NCBI RefSeq assembly: GCF_947242115.1
Contig: NC_074723.1
Location: 27,792,043 to 27,856,042, forward strand
Reading direction: 5' to 3'
DNA: 64,000 bases
Source: Biomphalaria glabrata
Taxonomy: Eukaryota > Mollusca > Gastropoda > Planorbidae
Both the position numbers and the translations under genes were made by a program. Below, one piece after another: positions 41,708 to 53,667 of this stretch (position 1 is its first letter; each line of letters starts with the position of its first letter). The notes beneath the pieces were generated by a model that ran no database searches, was not told where the DNA came from, and saw only the letters and a list, made by a program, of their open reading frames with translations.

Positions 41708-44700
41708 TAGAGGTACCACTTTCAGACCTATGGAGGAGAGGGTGTAGAGCTCATCTCTTTCTATAGCCAATGATTAACAAGGATATCATGAGGCCAGCAC
41801 ACTGACCAACCACCATTACTTTCAAAACTTATGTCAGGGATTTAGGGGTATCTGGAAGTTAAAATCCCAGTCTTTACAGGGATTTGAAGTCAAGACCCCT
41901 CAAGCATTATACCACTCAGCTGCCATGGCCAATAGATTACATTTGAACATTTTTATTTAGTATCTAGATAGGATAATATTCAACTCAAGTTCTCCCTGGC
42001 CAGAAGACATGAGAGCTTAGTATTACATGCATACATTCACCATGAAAGTGATTTCTATTTTTTGTTTTGATAACTTAAAAGTGGCCTACCTATCCCTGTT
42101 TTCCACCAGCTTATAATAATGTACAATCCAATGACAATGGCGCCAGCAGGATCTATGTAAGCAACATTTAGTGAGCCTACTTCGTTAGCAAACTGGCGGG
42201 ATCCTGGGGAGAATAGAGTTAAGTATAACTACATTACAAGAAGTTAAGTACTGTATCGATTCTACATAAGACTCATTTATGTCAGAAAGATTAGAAAAAT
42301 GTAAAACACCATAGTTCTCACTGGACAAGTTATTGTGGTGTTTAGTATCCTTAAAAGTTGTGTTTAAAATGCAGTGGATCTCACTGATAAATAAAGAGTA
42401 ATGTAATAATGTCCTAAAGAAATATTCCCATGCTCTGTATACACTTGTTTAGAAGTGCTAGTTCTGAAAAAATAAAATGCTTGATTCCTGATCAAAATCA
42501 TTTTAAGGTTCGTAAGGCTGCATAACTTATATTGTACAGTATTACACAGATTCACATACACATTTATGAAAATAAATGACATGCTTCACTAATTGATAAC
42601 TGTAATCAAAAGCTTTAAGTCTTGAAGCTGGGTAAGTACAATAACCAATTATAAATCTTTAGCCATTACTGGGATGTCAGGCACTCTACAACCATTAATG
42701 TTCATTATGCTTTAAGAAGTGTAGATATTTATTATTGAAGAAATGTATTATAAATAATTTGAGATGAACTTTGGCTTAGATAATGAACTTTACCTAACAA
42801 ACACACACACAATCTGAAGCAAATAACACTCACCCAGATATCCACAAACAATGGCAACTAGATTTGAAACGGTGTCATTACGATGATCTTGAATTAATGC
42901 ATCCACAGGGTCAGACTGTATCTTCTTTTTTTTCATGATAAGATAAAATGAAAGCGCTAATACAAACTTGGTCACTGGTGAACAAAAAGAAACAGATACT
43001 ATCAGCTTGGGCTCTATTGGGGATAGAGTGTCTTAGATTAACATCAATCAATCAAATATACCACTAGCAAGGGTGTAGCAGCGATACATAGTAATAAGGA
43101 CCATGAGAGATACAAGTTGAATACCAACCTATAATACTACAAGAAATGATCAAAGTTGGTACGTCAAAGACAGCAATGTCATCTAGGCTACTGCTGAAGC
43201 CAACTATTTTCTTGATAGAAGAGATCAAAACTTCCAGTGATGCCAAAGACATAATGACAGACAATATAATGATTGCTACTGGTTCCAGGCGTGACCTACC
43301 TGTAAATGAAAAAAAATTACTTTGGATTTTCAACTAAGTATTAAATTAAACTTTACTAAAATTAAAATGAAAAAAAAAAAAAAAAAACTTGTAATACAAT
43401 GTAAAACAAAGATAATGTTATTTCTACATGGTCAATACAGAAATACTATATGCAGATAGAATCAATTGCTATAATGTATTTTTACTTTTTTTTTTTTTTT
43501 TTACAATAAACAGTAGATGTTTTCCACAAAAACCTTACAATTGTTTCAATTTTATTAAATTAATTCAAAATATTGACAATCACTACTGCCAATAAATGTT
43601 TTATCATTCAGATATAGGCAGGCTGCAACTGGGTTAGCATAGCTATGTGAAAGACTACTCTTTAATCTTTGGAATCTAGGACATTACCATTAGAAATTTT
43701 AATCATAAACTTATGTTATCTTCAGCGATTGTTTTAATTAAAGAAACTTTTAAAAATAGAGATATAATTGATGGATTTTTGTTCTTAAAAAGCAACTTGT
43801 AAAAAAAAAAAAAAAAAAAAAAAAAAGGTATGATTGATTGATATAACATCAAGTGCTTACAATTGATTAAATATTAGTGATATGTAAAGTTACAGTTTTC
43901 AAACTTTGTTTTTTGCTTACCTTATTTATACCAGTACTTTACTTAACAGACTGCTAGTATCTATACCAGTACTTTACTTAACAGACTGCTAGTATCTATA
44001 CCAGTACTTTACTTAACAGACTGCTAGTATCTATACCAGTACTTTACATAACAGACTGCTAGTATCTATACCAGTACTTTACTTAACAGACTGCTAGTAT
44101 CTATACCAGTACTTTACTTAACAGACTGCTAGTATCTATACCAGTACTTTACTTAACAGACTGCTAGTATCTATACCAGTACTTTACTTAACAGACTGCT
44201 AGTATCTATACCAGTACTTTACTTAACAGACTGCTAGTATCTATACCAGTACTTTACTTAACAGACTGCTAGTATCTATACCAGTACTTTACTTAACAGA
44301 CTGCTAGTATCTATACCAGTACTTTACTTAACAGACTGCTAGTATCTATACCAGTACTTTACTTAACAGACTGCTAGTATCTATACCAGTACTTTACTTA
44401 ACAGACTGCTAGTATCTATACCAGTACTTTACTTAACAGACTGCTAGTATCTATACCAGTACTTTACTTAACAGACTGCTAGTATCTATACCAGTACTTT
44501 ACTTAACAGACTGCTAGTATTCATACCAGTACTTTACTTAACAGACTGGTAGTATCTATACCAGTACTTTACATAACAGACTGCTAGTATTTATATCAGT
44601 ACTTTACATAACAGACTGCCAGTACTTTACATAACAGACTGCTAGTATCTATATCAGTACATTACATAACAGACTGCTAGTATTTATACCAGTACTTTAC

Positions 44701-47700
44701 ATAACAGACTACCAGTACTTAACATAACAGACTGCTAGTATTTATACCAGTACTTAACATAACAGACTGCTAGTATTTATACCAGTACTTTAAATAACAG
44801 ACTGCCAGTATCTATACCAGTACTTTACATAACAGACTGCTAGTATTTATATCAATACTTTACATAACAGACTGCTAGTATCTATATTAGTACTTTACAT
44901 AACAGACTGGTAGTATTCATACCAGTACTTTACATAACAGACTGCTAGTATTTATACCAGTACTTTACATAACAGACTGCTAGTATCTATACCAGTACTT
45001 TACATAACAGAATGCTAGTATTTATACCAGTACTTTACATAACAGACAGTTAAGATTATTTTTCCAACTAACTTATATTATTGTTCAGACTAGCTTACCA
45101 ACAGGATAGACATAAATGCTGCTTTTTTTGATAGCATGAGTGGTCCACCAAATGATCAGTCCTGACAACAGGTCCACAACAGAGTCTACAAGGCTGGATA
45201 TGATAGACATTGAATTGGACATGCCAACAGCAACAGCTTTAGCAATCATCAGTGCCTTGCAGGGAAATCACACATCACACTTCATTAATTAGGAATAGGA
45301 ACTGATTAAGTTTTAAAATAACAGGTAAACATCACACTTCATTACATAGGAATAGGAGTAAGAAAAGTGTTAAGATCTAATATGAAATATGAATATATAT
45401 ATATTTGAATATTAATTAATTACCAGTCTACTGTAAGATTCATTTATAAAAATATGTACTAAGAATATTAGTTTTAGTTAAACCAAATCACAGATACAAA
45501 TAAGAAAAAATACCTTTAAAAAAACAAAGCAATCATTAATATAAATTAACTAAAGAAATTGTAAAAAAATATAAAAATGGGATGTTGAGTTAAAGAAATT
45601 ACTAGAAGAAATTTCAGTGGTGAAAATGTTCATATTGACTAATTTGGTAAAACAAATGCCAATACTAAGGTATGGCTTTTGTAGGCAAGACAAAAAGGTG
45701 CTAACATTTTTTTTTTTTTTTTAATTAACAAAGTTATCCTTAGAAAACATTTGAAAACTTCTTAGTCAAATAAAAGTTCAAACATTTCACATTAAAAAAT
45801 ATACACAGTACCAGTGGTTTCACTAGGGGGGAGCGGCTCGCACCAGGTGACACCCACTAGGGTTCAAACCCCCAAGTGGAACAAAACATGCACTTTGTCA
45901 AAACTTAGAAACTTACAAAATATAGGTAACTGTAGCTACATACATATGTATGACTACTTAATATACATACTCTATTTCTTGAAATATTTCACTGTATTCT
46001 GTCTACATGTATTTGTGTGTGTGTGTGTCCAAAACATTAAATGCAGAAAGAGATGTGCAAATGTGTTTATGTAGTAGAAAATAATAGATGTATTTGCAGC
46101 AGCAGTGTAGCTATTCCATATTTGAGTACTACTAAAGCATAAACAACATTATTAACAACTTTTAAATATTAAATGATCACATCAATGTGATGTTTTATCA
46201 TTAACTCTTTCTCTCCTAATTGATGATACCATCGTTGATTTGACCACATTAAATTAATCTTTGGTTTTTATAAACATTCATTTATATTATATAATAAGAG
46301 CATGAATTTTCCTTCAATTCTATACTAAATAAATAATTTCTGACAGAAAAGTTATAGAAGTTTAATCATAACAGGTAAGTGAACTATAAATGAGAAAAAT
46401 GATCATGGAAAATAATTACGGAGAGAAAGAGTTAAAGTAAAACTTTTTTTTTTGTGAAAAATTGATTCAATAGTTTCTTTTAATTGACAATCATTTAAGG
46501 CTTGTATGAGGCATTCAATGAATGTTGGTAATTAATTCTATTTATTATGGTTCAACAAAAAGAACAAAGAAAGAAACCAATGAAAGTTTTTATCGCATTT
46601 CATTTTTTAACGCACTGGGTGACACCGACCCCTAGTGATGCCACTGCATAGGACAAGCACAACGTTTTACATGTAGTGAAAAAAAAAAAGAATTTTGGAT
46701 GTCTTGACTTATATCTATTACATTAAAACACTACTAAAATATTTCTTCCTTATTCAATGATTTTATTCTCATTAATTAAGACATGTTAAGTACAATGTTA
46801 TCATTTGCGAATTTAGATTTCATCTTTACAATATTCAACAATTTATTGAATATTGAATTTCCCCTCTAAGAAAATACAAAGATAGATTTAAATTTTACTT
46901 CTGTTTTTTTTCTTCTGTGACTTGATATGACACCATCAAACAAATGTGGGATGAAAACAAAAATTTTATGAACATTTTTCTACAAGACATACCAAATTGG
47001 CAGCAAATGATATCTGTGACAGTCGAGTGACGATAACTCCAGGAGCTGGAGCTTCCCTAGACAAAACATCTATCTTGGAGTCTGTAGCCATGTTTTCATA
47101 AGCTTGTATTAGCTCATCTTGACGTTTGTAAAATGCTCTGCAAGTTAAGCCACAACTAAATTAAAGACAATTTGGTTATAAAGTAAAGTTTCAATGCACA
47201 ACTTCCTTTGGAATGCTAAGAACAGCAGTGGCTAAATACAAAAACAAAACCTTGTGCTGACTATTTCAAGTCTCCCATGCCCATGGCCTTCATTCAAAAG
47301 CACAAACCAATGGATCAGCAAACCAATGAGATAAGAGAGGAGATGGAAACAAGAGGGCAGCTCCTGAATTAATTTATTGATTTGAAATGACTTCAAATAG
47401 TAGACATTTTTTTTTTGTGGGCAACTAACTGGAGATACATGAAGGGCAGAATAGTGTCTTGACTACATTCAATTCAACTCAAAAAATCTTCTTTTAACAA
47501 CAAATAGTGCCTTGACTTCATTTGATTCAACTCAAAAAATCTCCTGTTAACAATGAATAGTGTCTTGGCTCCATATGATTCAACTCAAAAAATCATCTGT
47601 TAACAATGAATTGTGTATGGTCATACTCAAGAATATTGCCTTGTTATCAAACTACATTTTATTGATTTGATTCAATACAAAGAAAATTTCTTTTAACAAC

Positions 47701-50611
47701 AGCAAATACAAAAGAACAACAACAAATATACTTTCTCAATGTCATGGATCAGAATAGGCCAGAATGAAGGGGCATAATCTAGTACCGGTATTGAAAATGT
47801 AGCTAGGACGACATAATTGATTATGAGAAATTTGATTTACAAAAAAATTGCTTATGACATCATTGCGCTCCAGAAATAACTAGATCAACAGTGTCTCCGT
47901 GAGAGTTATCTGGTTGACACTAGGCTTGTAAATAATAAACGTCTGGGGCACATACTGATGTCAAAGAGAGTACAGTTGGTTTGTTTCATTGATGTTACTA
48001 GTTTGGCTTGACAATTACATTTATGTGATTTAAACTTTTGTGATTATTCTTATTGGATTTGCTAATTTAAGTTTTCAGAATATATTTCCATGGATTTTTT
48101 TCTTTGGTTTCTGTGAATCAAAAAATGTTGTGTCAAAGGCAGGGAAAGAATTCATTAAAATCCATCTTCTTTTGCTAAAATCTATTGTCTTCATCATTGA
48201 AAATCCCCTCAATACTAGTCATCAACTTTTTATTTCACTGGCACTAGTTACAAACAGGAAGACAGTAAATGTCAACAACTAGTTGGATCAAGTAGATTTC
48301 TGTAACCGACAGTACTATTTGACCTTTACAAGCAACGTTTTATTTCATTTCCCATGTACTGAAAGAAGAAAAGCCAAAGTGGTAAGTCAATATCTTTTCA
48401 TCCTACCATAATAATCTGCATGAGTTTGATCATTTTGTTCCAGAGTTCAGTTTGTATATTAATGCTGACATGCACTGATAGTATGTTTATAATATATGAT
48501 GTTTCACCACTAAAAATAACATTTTGATGATAAAAAGTGACACTTACTTGATGCCTTTGGGAGCATTTTGTATTTCAACTCCAAGATTATCAGATTTTTT
48601 GGAACTAAATTTATGCAAAGGCATTTTCCAGCTCAAACTGATATCTGTATGACACAAAATCATGGAATAAGAAAAAAAAAAAAGAAATGAAATAAAAAAA
48701 GAAATTTGTTTCACACAAGAAAACATTCTAATGTTTCATTTTGGTCTGATCTAATCTTGATGTTGATCTCAAATATACTTAATGGTTTAATTTTAAAATA
48801 TTAAGAAGACCTTGGAATTGTAAACCACACCACAAATAGAAATGATAATAAAGTTAAGTACTAAATTGATATAATTATAATGGAATATTTGAATAACTAG
48901 CTAGAAAAATGGAAGAATCAAATATATATGCCATCAGGCTGACAATTAGAAATAATCAAAAGAACTACTAATAAGTAATGGCTTTAATCTCAATTCTATA
49001 ATTAAAGGCAAAATCTTTGATTTTATTGACTTAGATAAAGTCAGAATCTTTGATTTTATTTGACTTGGAAAAGTCAGAATCTTTGATTTTATTTCACTTG
49101 GGTGCATTTATTTCTGAATACACTACTAAAAAAGATTAAACTAAAAGATCAACTAGAGCATTTTCAGATTTCCTTTTTTGTATGGCATCAGTGCTAATGA
49201 TTTGAGAAAGTCTTGCACTTACAAAAAAAATGGCTTGTGATTTAGGTTAGCTTAGGGGAGTGGGCTGGACACATTTGAACTTTTAAGAGAAAGATGGCAC
49301 ATGTATTCCATTTCCACAGTTCTTACTTGATTCCCTTCCTTCAACAGGTTCTACTTCCATCATCCTTACAGTGTGCTGTGGTGATGGCATTTCTGAGTAC
49401 TGGCCATGACAAAGCCGTTTTGGAGCAAGGCCAATTAGATCTTCTCTGGAGTTGTCAGTATGCAAATGGTGAATTTCTTCTTTAGGGGAGAGCAGGTGCT
49501 ACATAAGAAAAAGAACAATTTTTATCAAATACTAAGACATGATTATTATAAAATCAGTAAACTTTTCTCTATGTACTTACAAGAGAGGGGTGGTATTTTA
49601 CATCTCACAGATGTCCTTTCAATTCCAGGCTTCCCATGGGATTTAAGAGGTCCACCCTGATACTTATTCATTTCCTGCTTGTGGTGTGTTAACACATCTG
49701 CAATCCAGTAGCTCCTTCTTTATGATTGCCCTCTATGTGGGCATATCCTGTGCATTTTTTTTCTCCTAACTGTTGATGTCAATCTAAAACCACTTTGAGT
49801 CACACTTATGTAACTATATTTACCTGATAGGAAAAAACAATCTAGCTTCTAACACACTGATCTACAGTCTATTTTATTTTTAAAGATATTTAGAGAACAA
49901 ACAGCTAACCTATAACATTCCGAACTACAGTCAGGGAAAATCAAATCTCAATCTTGAACTACACTCACTGAAGATTTTTTCCCTCCTTTTTCTTGTTCGT
50001 GCTATAGAAACCATGAAGTTGTGTTCAACCTTTCTCTGTAGACTCTTCCTCTCTTAATAATTTCAACTATTTCTTCGAAGTCTTCTAGCTTACTCAGTCT
50101 TATAACTTAGTAAATCTTCTAACTTACTCAATCTTCTAACTATATTTAGCCCAGAGAAAGGTTACAGAACTATACAGTTTTTTGGCCCTTGAATAATAAA
50201 AGTTCTTTTTTTTTGGCTATTGCATCCTTCAGTCCAAAAAGCCAGCAATCCACCAAATTAAATGTTTAATGTTTGATGTAAACAACAATTTTCAAATAAT
50301 GTTTTGACAAAAGTAAAACAAGGAAAAGAATCTCCTGCACTGGAGACATTGTCCTAAAATTTAACCAATTTTTTAACATAAATAATACTTGAACTGGACA
50401 TATTTTCCTATTCAGTATAATAGTCATAATTATAGAAATTATTCATTATAACCAAACTGTAAATAGAATTTCTTACCATCTCAGCATCATCTGGTCCATG
50501 GGATCCTCCATCTGTTTCATTGTTATCCAAATTATCACCACTCCCTAACTTTTTCACTCTGGATGGGTCCACTATTACAACTTGAACGTTGTCAACAGTG
50601 TCACCTTCCAT
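37977..50611 (-). CDS. Cation diffusion facilitator, Mn-CDF/MTP-like metal transporter, complete
   Basis: Eleven minus-strand exons join in frame with GT-AG borders: 50477-50611, 49327-49498, 48548-48644, 46993-47137, 45099-45255, 43129-43299, 42834-42974, 42090-42203, 41060-41138, 38923-39052 and 37977-38066 (stop 37977-37979), giving 476 residues. The cytosolic N-terminal 135 residues lead to FYKRQDELI, a plant MTP-type signature. Six membrane segments lie at about 168-193, 199-221, 243-264, 282-306, 326-345 and 357-374. The metal site is DSVVD (207-211) in helix 2 and DHRND (322-326) at helix 5. DxxxD in both marks the Mn-type subgroup, whereas ZnT proteins carry His in helix 2 or 5. The C-terminal domain holds [18 protein letters not shown] and [11 protein letters not shown], the usual CDF regulatory fold. 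The expected role is proton-coupled export of Mn or a similar divalent metal into a compartment; localisation is unknown. The ATG at 50609-50611 opens exon 1. Introns hold many repeats, yet all exons look intact. Confidence 0.93.
39321..40610. mobile_element. DNA element with GC-rich terminal inverted repeats
   Basis: CGTTTTGGCGCAAG at 39346-39359 is exactly inverted at 40560-40573, and related GGACGT/ACGTCA and TTTTGGCGC motifs surround both. The 1.3-kb body is AT-rich with no transposase and is presumably non-autonomous. The superfamily is unknown, and no target duplication was found. It lies in the transporter intron between 39052 and 41060. Confidence 0.55.
40735..40837. mobile_element. 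Tiny piggyBac-type MITE
   Basis: TTAA at 40735-40738 and 40834-40837 flank inverted ends CCCTTAAAGTGC and (reversed) CCCTTAAAATGC, which match at 11 of 12. TTAA duplication plus CCC-type termini are piggyBac hallmarks. Only 95 bp lie between the duplicated TTAA sites. It sits in the same transporter intron as the element at 39321. Confidence 0.76.
41307..41637. repeat. Minisatellite, 39-bp unit, about 8 copies
   Basis: The unit begins GAATTCAAATACAAAGCCAA and continues TTTGAGAATGAAGCTTGAA. 39 bases are 13 codons, so both strands show repetitive open frames. It lies in the transporter intron upstream of the 41060-41138 exon; the array edge is about 170 bp from the acceptor. Confidence 0.95.
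41707..41932 (-). mobile_element. SINE family A, diverged
   Basis: The minus-strand head contains GCAGCTGAGTGGTATAATGC and the body CTCATGATATCC. A run of about 28 A lies directly beyond the 3' end (41678-41705). Intron of the transporter gene. Confidence 0.78.
43921..45055. repeat. Minisatellite, 35-bp unit, about 32 copies in two blocks
   Basis: The unit begins CTATACCAGTACTTTACTTA and ends ACAGACTGCTAGTAT. Copies from 43926 to about 44540 are nearly identical. From about 44550 to 45055 copies are diverged (TTTACATAAC, shortened units, TTTATA for TCTATA). The array stops about 43 bases from the donor of the 45099-45255 exon of the transporter. Confidence 0.97.
45812..46646. mobile_element. 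Non-autonomous hAT-type element (MITE)
   Basis: The left end CAGTGGTTTCACTAGGGG and the inverted right end CAGTGGCATCACTAGGGG match at 16 of 18. Both then run into GGTGACACC/GGTGTCACC motifs. The 8-bp flanks CACAGTAC and CATAGGAC agree at 6 of 8, a decayed hAT target duplication. No transposase. It lies in the transporter intron between 45255 and 46993. Confidence 0.72.
46201..46435. mobile_element. piggyBac-type MITE nested in the hAT MITE
   Basis: TTAA at 46201-46204 and 46432-46435. The inverted ends CTCTTTCTCTCC-TAATT and (reversed) CTCTTTCTCTCCGTAATT are identical for 12 bases and nearly so for 18. It is 235 bp with an AT-rich, non-coding interior. Lying wholly inside the hAT element, it must be younger than it. 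Confidence 0.8.
47449..47616. repeat. Tandem repeat, about 59-bp unit, 3 copies
   Basis: Each unit has AATAGTG-CTTG, then ATTCAACTCAAAAAATC and TTAACAA. Copies differ by 15-20 percent. It lies in the transporter intron before the 46993-47137 exon. Confidence 0.82.
49013..49105. repeat. Tandem repeat, about 40-bp unit, 2.5 copies
   Basis: AATCTTTGATTTTATT followed by GACTT-G and AAAGTCAG recurs at 49013, 49049 and 49078. Intron of the transporter gene. Confidence 0.8.
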
Positions 50612-51609
50612 TGTGTCTTTCTTCTTTAGATGGTTATTTATAAGAGCAGGTCTAAGTCATTATCACAAAGAATATTTTGATTCATACAAATGCATGACAC
50701 TAAGAAATGAAGCAGACACAGCCATCATGGTTGGAAGTAGATACCTGCAATGACAAAGGGCAATAGAGTATTTATTAGATACCTACAATAACAAAGGGCA
50801 ATAGAGCATGTATTTACTGGCATTTTGTGAGAAGATTGTTAAACTATAAAGGCTGCACTTGATAACCATAAACAACGTCAAAACTATAACGCCAGATTCA
50901 TGAGTGAATTTATTTACACACTGTGTTAACACACATGACATATAACATCACAATACTCCCTTAGTCAAGGGGAATCATTCAAGCTACTCATATAAACAAT
51001 GTCAACAAAGATTCACAAATATAGTATTCTAAAATCTAAAATGATGAATAAGTTTTAATAACATCCTAAAACTCTAGCATTGTCTTTATAGAAGGAGTCA
51101 GCAATAACAAGAACAGCATAGCATTAGCAGGCATATGAAAAACTAAATTTAAGCAAAGTTACATTCCAGTTTTAGCAGGTCACAGGGCAGATGAAGTAAA
51201 CTTTACTCATGTCTTGAAAATGAATCACATTTTTAAAAATTTACGAAAATGGAACGAACGGGTAAAGACTACCAATCTGAAGAGTTGCTTTTGTAATCTG
51301 TTGAATCTAAATGTAATTATATTAGGTGATAAAATAGAAAGTCTCTTAAGTCCTTTTTCAACCTAGAAACACCACAGCTCCTGTCATGTCGTTTTAAATT
51401 GCATCTTTTGCGTAAAACCATTAGACTATTATTGGCTGGAAGAAAGTATTTGCAGTGTAACTTCACTAATAGTTAAGTTCAGACATTTAATAATTTAATA
51501 TTGCTATTAGTATATTCATTATGGCGTTAGAGCCGTTTTCAAAATAAATTATATATATATATATATTATTTAAATATATATACATACAAGAATTGCTCGC
51601 TTGAGAGTA

Positions 51610-52880
51610 TAGGATATAATATTTTAAAATTTAAAATTGCTAAGTCTAGATAGTCTAGAATCTATATAGATATTGACTATAACTAGATAAAGGCAGCTTC
51701 CTAGTTCCATATATGCTAGGACACATTTGTACAAATGCTCCTTCTTCCCTAGTTCTATTAGAGCATGGAATGGGTTGCCTGAGCCAACCAGGAAAACCAG
51801 TGACTTAGCAGAATTTAAGTCATTGGTCATGATTGGTTAACATGCATGACTATATATACATGATGCGTAGGACGTAGTCATAGATCTAATCATCTTCTTT
51901 TTTGAAGTAATGTCTGTATTATATAAAATAAGATGATAGACTGTATAGACTCTATGAAGATAGATTTAATTATAATAAAATTATATAGATTTTCTACTCA
52001 ACTAGATCTAGATGTTCAACTAAGAAAAATAAAATAGAATATATCATAATATGACTAAAATTTCTAGGACACTAAAAAGTCACTATCTATCTAGATCTAT
52101 ACTATTCTATACAATCTATACTAGATCTAGAGTAGTTTATGCTATTCGGACGCCTACAGCCTACAGGCCAAAATTTCAAAGTTTGACTTTGACATCTCAT
52201 TTTTTGACAATGGTTTGACATAGAAAAGAAAATGAAGTATCAGAATCTTCTTTAGTTTAAGGAGAATAAGGATGACTACTTATATTTGTACCCCTAACCT
52301 ATATTTGTTATTATATTAAAGTCAAAGTGGCCATGTGTTTTCATTTAATTCAGACATATTTGACCCAGATTATTTGATTCCGGACACCATAATTTATTTC
52401 AGACAGTCACTATATTTAGGCATCAATAAGTTCAGATTTTAATTCTATATGAACATTTTAACTAAATTTTAAGATCCCCAGGCATAGCCCCTCACATGAA
52501 ATCATTAAGATGTTTTCGAATAATGCATAAATAGGAACACAAAAAATAAAAATATGAACACACTTATTCTACCAAAATTAGGTCACTGGGATTGTGACTT
52601 CTACACAGACTTTTAGACTTATTTTATGTTTGCATGATTAGATGTGTGTTGAATGTTTGTGTTTTTTGTTTATTCATTTAATACATTTCTAATACAGATG
52701 ATATTTTGAAGTATAGTAGTATTATGATTATATTTATAGATCTACTAGACAGTCCTGAGTAAACTGAGTTGAGTAGACTAGATAATCGGAGATTTACTTT
52801 GTCGACTTTGACTTTGCAGTAGATTAGTAGAACAACTAGATCTAGATAACTATATATTGTCTAACTTTTAGTAGAGAATA
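51610..52880. repeat. Second block of AGATCTAGA-type palindromes
   Basis: ACTAGATCTAGA-like strings occur near 51645, 52003, 52100, 52133, 52739 and 52838, as in 10.7-12.5 kb, with lower density. The region is otherwise AT-rich and non-coding apart from the LINE fragment at 51691. Confidence 0.5.
51691..51925 (+). mobile_element. LINE 3' end: reverse transcriptase C-terminus plus 3' UTR
   Basis: A clean 50-codon frame (51691-51840, TAA) contains YKCSFFPSSIRAWNGLPEP, the FFPRTIxxWNxLP motif found at the C-terminus of many LINE polymerases. The 3' UTR contains GCGTAGGACGTAGTCAT and ATCATCTTCTTTTTTGAAGT, which recur at 53200-53245. The 5' end is truncated. Confidence 0.7.
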
Positions 52881-52956
52881 GTTTAAGTTTAAAATTACAT
52901 CACTGCGTCTGGTCTATGAATTAGATTAATTAGATCAAGATTTCTTCATTCACATT

Positions 52957-53002
52957 GTCGCCATCTTTGTTTATACAAAACAAAGCGTTTTGTTTACTTC
53001 CG
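52957..53002 (-). promoter_or_regulatory. Possible promoter motifs (YY1- and ETS-like) of the transporter gene
   Basis: Read on the minus strand, CGGAAGT (52996-53002) is an ETS-type site and AAGATGGCGAC (52957-52967) a YY1-type site, both in an order common in TATA-less animal promoters. They lie 2.35 kb upstream of the transporter ATG, in the right orientation. A 5' non-coding exon would have to be spliced to the ATG exon. This is inference from motifs only. Confidence 0.38.
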
Positions 53003-53151
53003 TAGATACTGCCAGGATGCCTTTGAAAAAAAGAAAACAAAAAACAACTAACTATATAGCCTAGATTATTTACCGGTATGTCTAGGCCTAGGTATACGAG
53101 CTATGTTGGTCTATGAAGAATATTGGCTGCTTAGATTTAGAGTCTAGTTTG

Positions 53152-53275
53152 TGTCTGTGACTTGGCAGAATTAAAGTCATTGATTAACATGTATGATAAG
53201 ATGCAAGACGCATAGGACGTAATCATCTTCTTTTTTGAAGTAACGTCTGTATAATATAGGCTAAGATAGAACTTT
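53152..53275 (+). mobile_element. LINE 3' tail, diverged second copy
   Basis: GACTTGGCAGAATTAAAGTC, GCATAGGACGTAATCATCTT and TGAAGTAACGTCTGTATAAT match the end of the element at 51691-51925. It is truncated at its 5' side. Confidence 0.6.
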
Positions 53276-53595
53276 TTCGCAATAGCCATAGGAGTTGAGT
53301 TGAACCCCAGACCTATGGAAGATTGCTTCCAATACCACCATCTTCCTGTCTGAATAAAGTTTCTGTCTGGGAAAGATCCAAGCAGATGTAAATTTTTCTA
53401 GCATTTTCAGCTACCACATATTATCGATGACAATTGTAAAGTTGTAGGCCTATCTGAAGACGCTATTGGGTTAAAAGCGAGGCCAAAGGCCAAGCACACT
53501 GGGGAAAACTCCCCCATATTATCTGTAGGCCGTGCAGGTGTCCGTCAAAAAAAAAAAAAAAGCCACTTAAATAGTAAAAAAAGAAAAAAAAAGAA

Positions 53596-53667
53596 GTAAA
53601 GTTTCCCTTTCAGACTTTGTAGTCTATAGGGCAGATAATGTAAAGGTCATCTGTTTCTGACTTAAAT
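53596..53667 (-). mobile_element. SINE family A, tail fragment
   Basis: The plus strand GTTTCCCTTTCAGACTTTGT and GTAAAGGTCATCTGTTTCTG match only the last quarter of the family. A-rich runs surround it. Confidence 0.6.

Noticed and set aside
41360-41770. 136-codon minus-strand open frame
   Set aside because: Runs through the 39-bp minisatellite, an A tract and a SINE; it is no gene.
43921-45055. Regular short repeats that at first sight resemble a CRISPR array
   Set aside because: The units are head-to-tail without unique spacers, and the host is a eukaryote. The same holds for the other arrays.
21637-45055. Two different arrays with the same 35-bp period, as if related
   Set aside because: The unit sequences share nothing; the equal period is probably chance.
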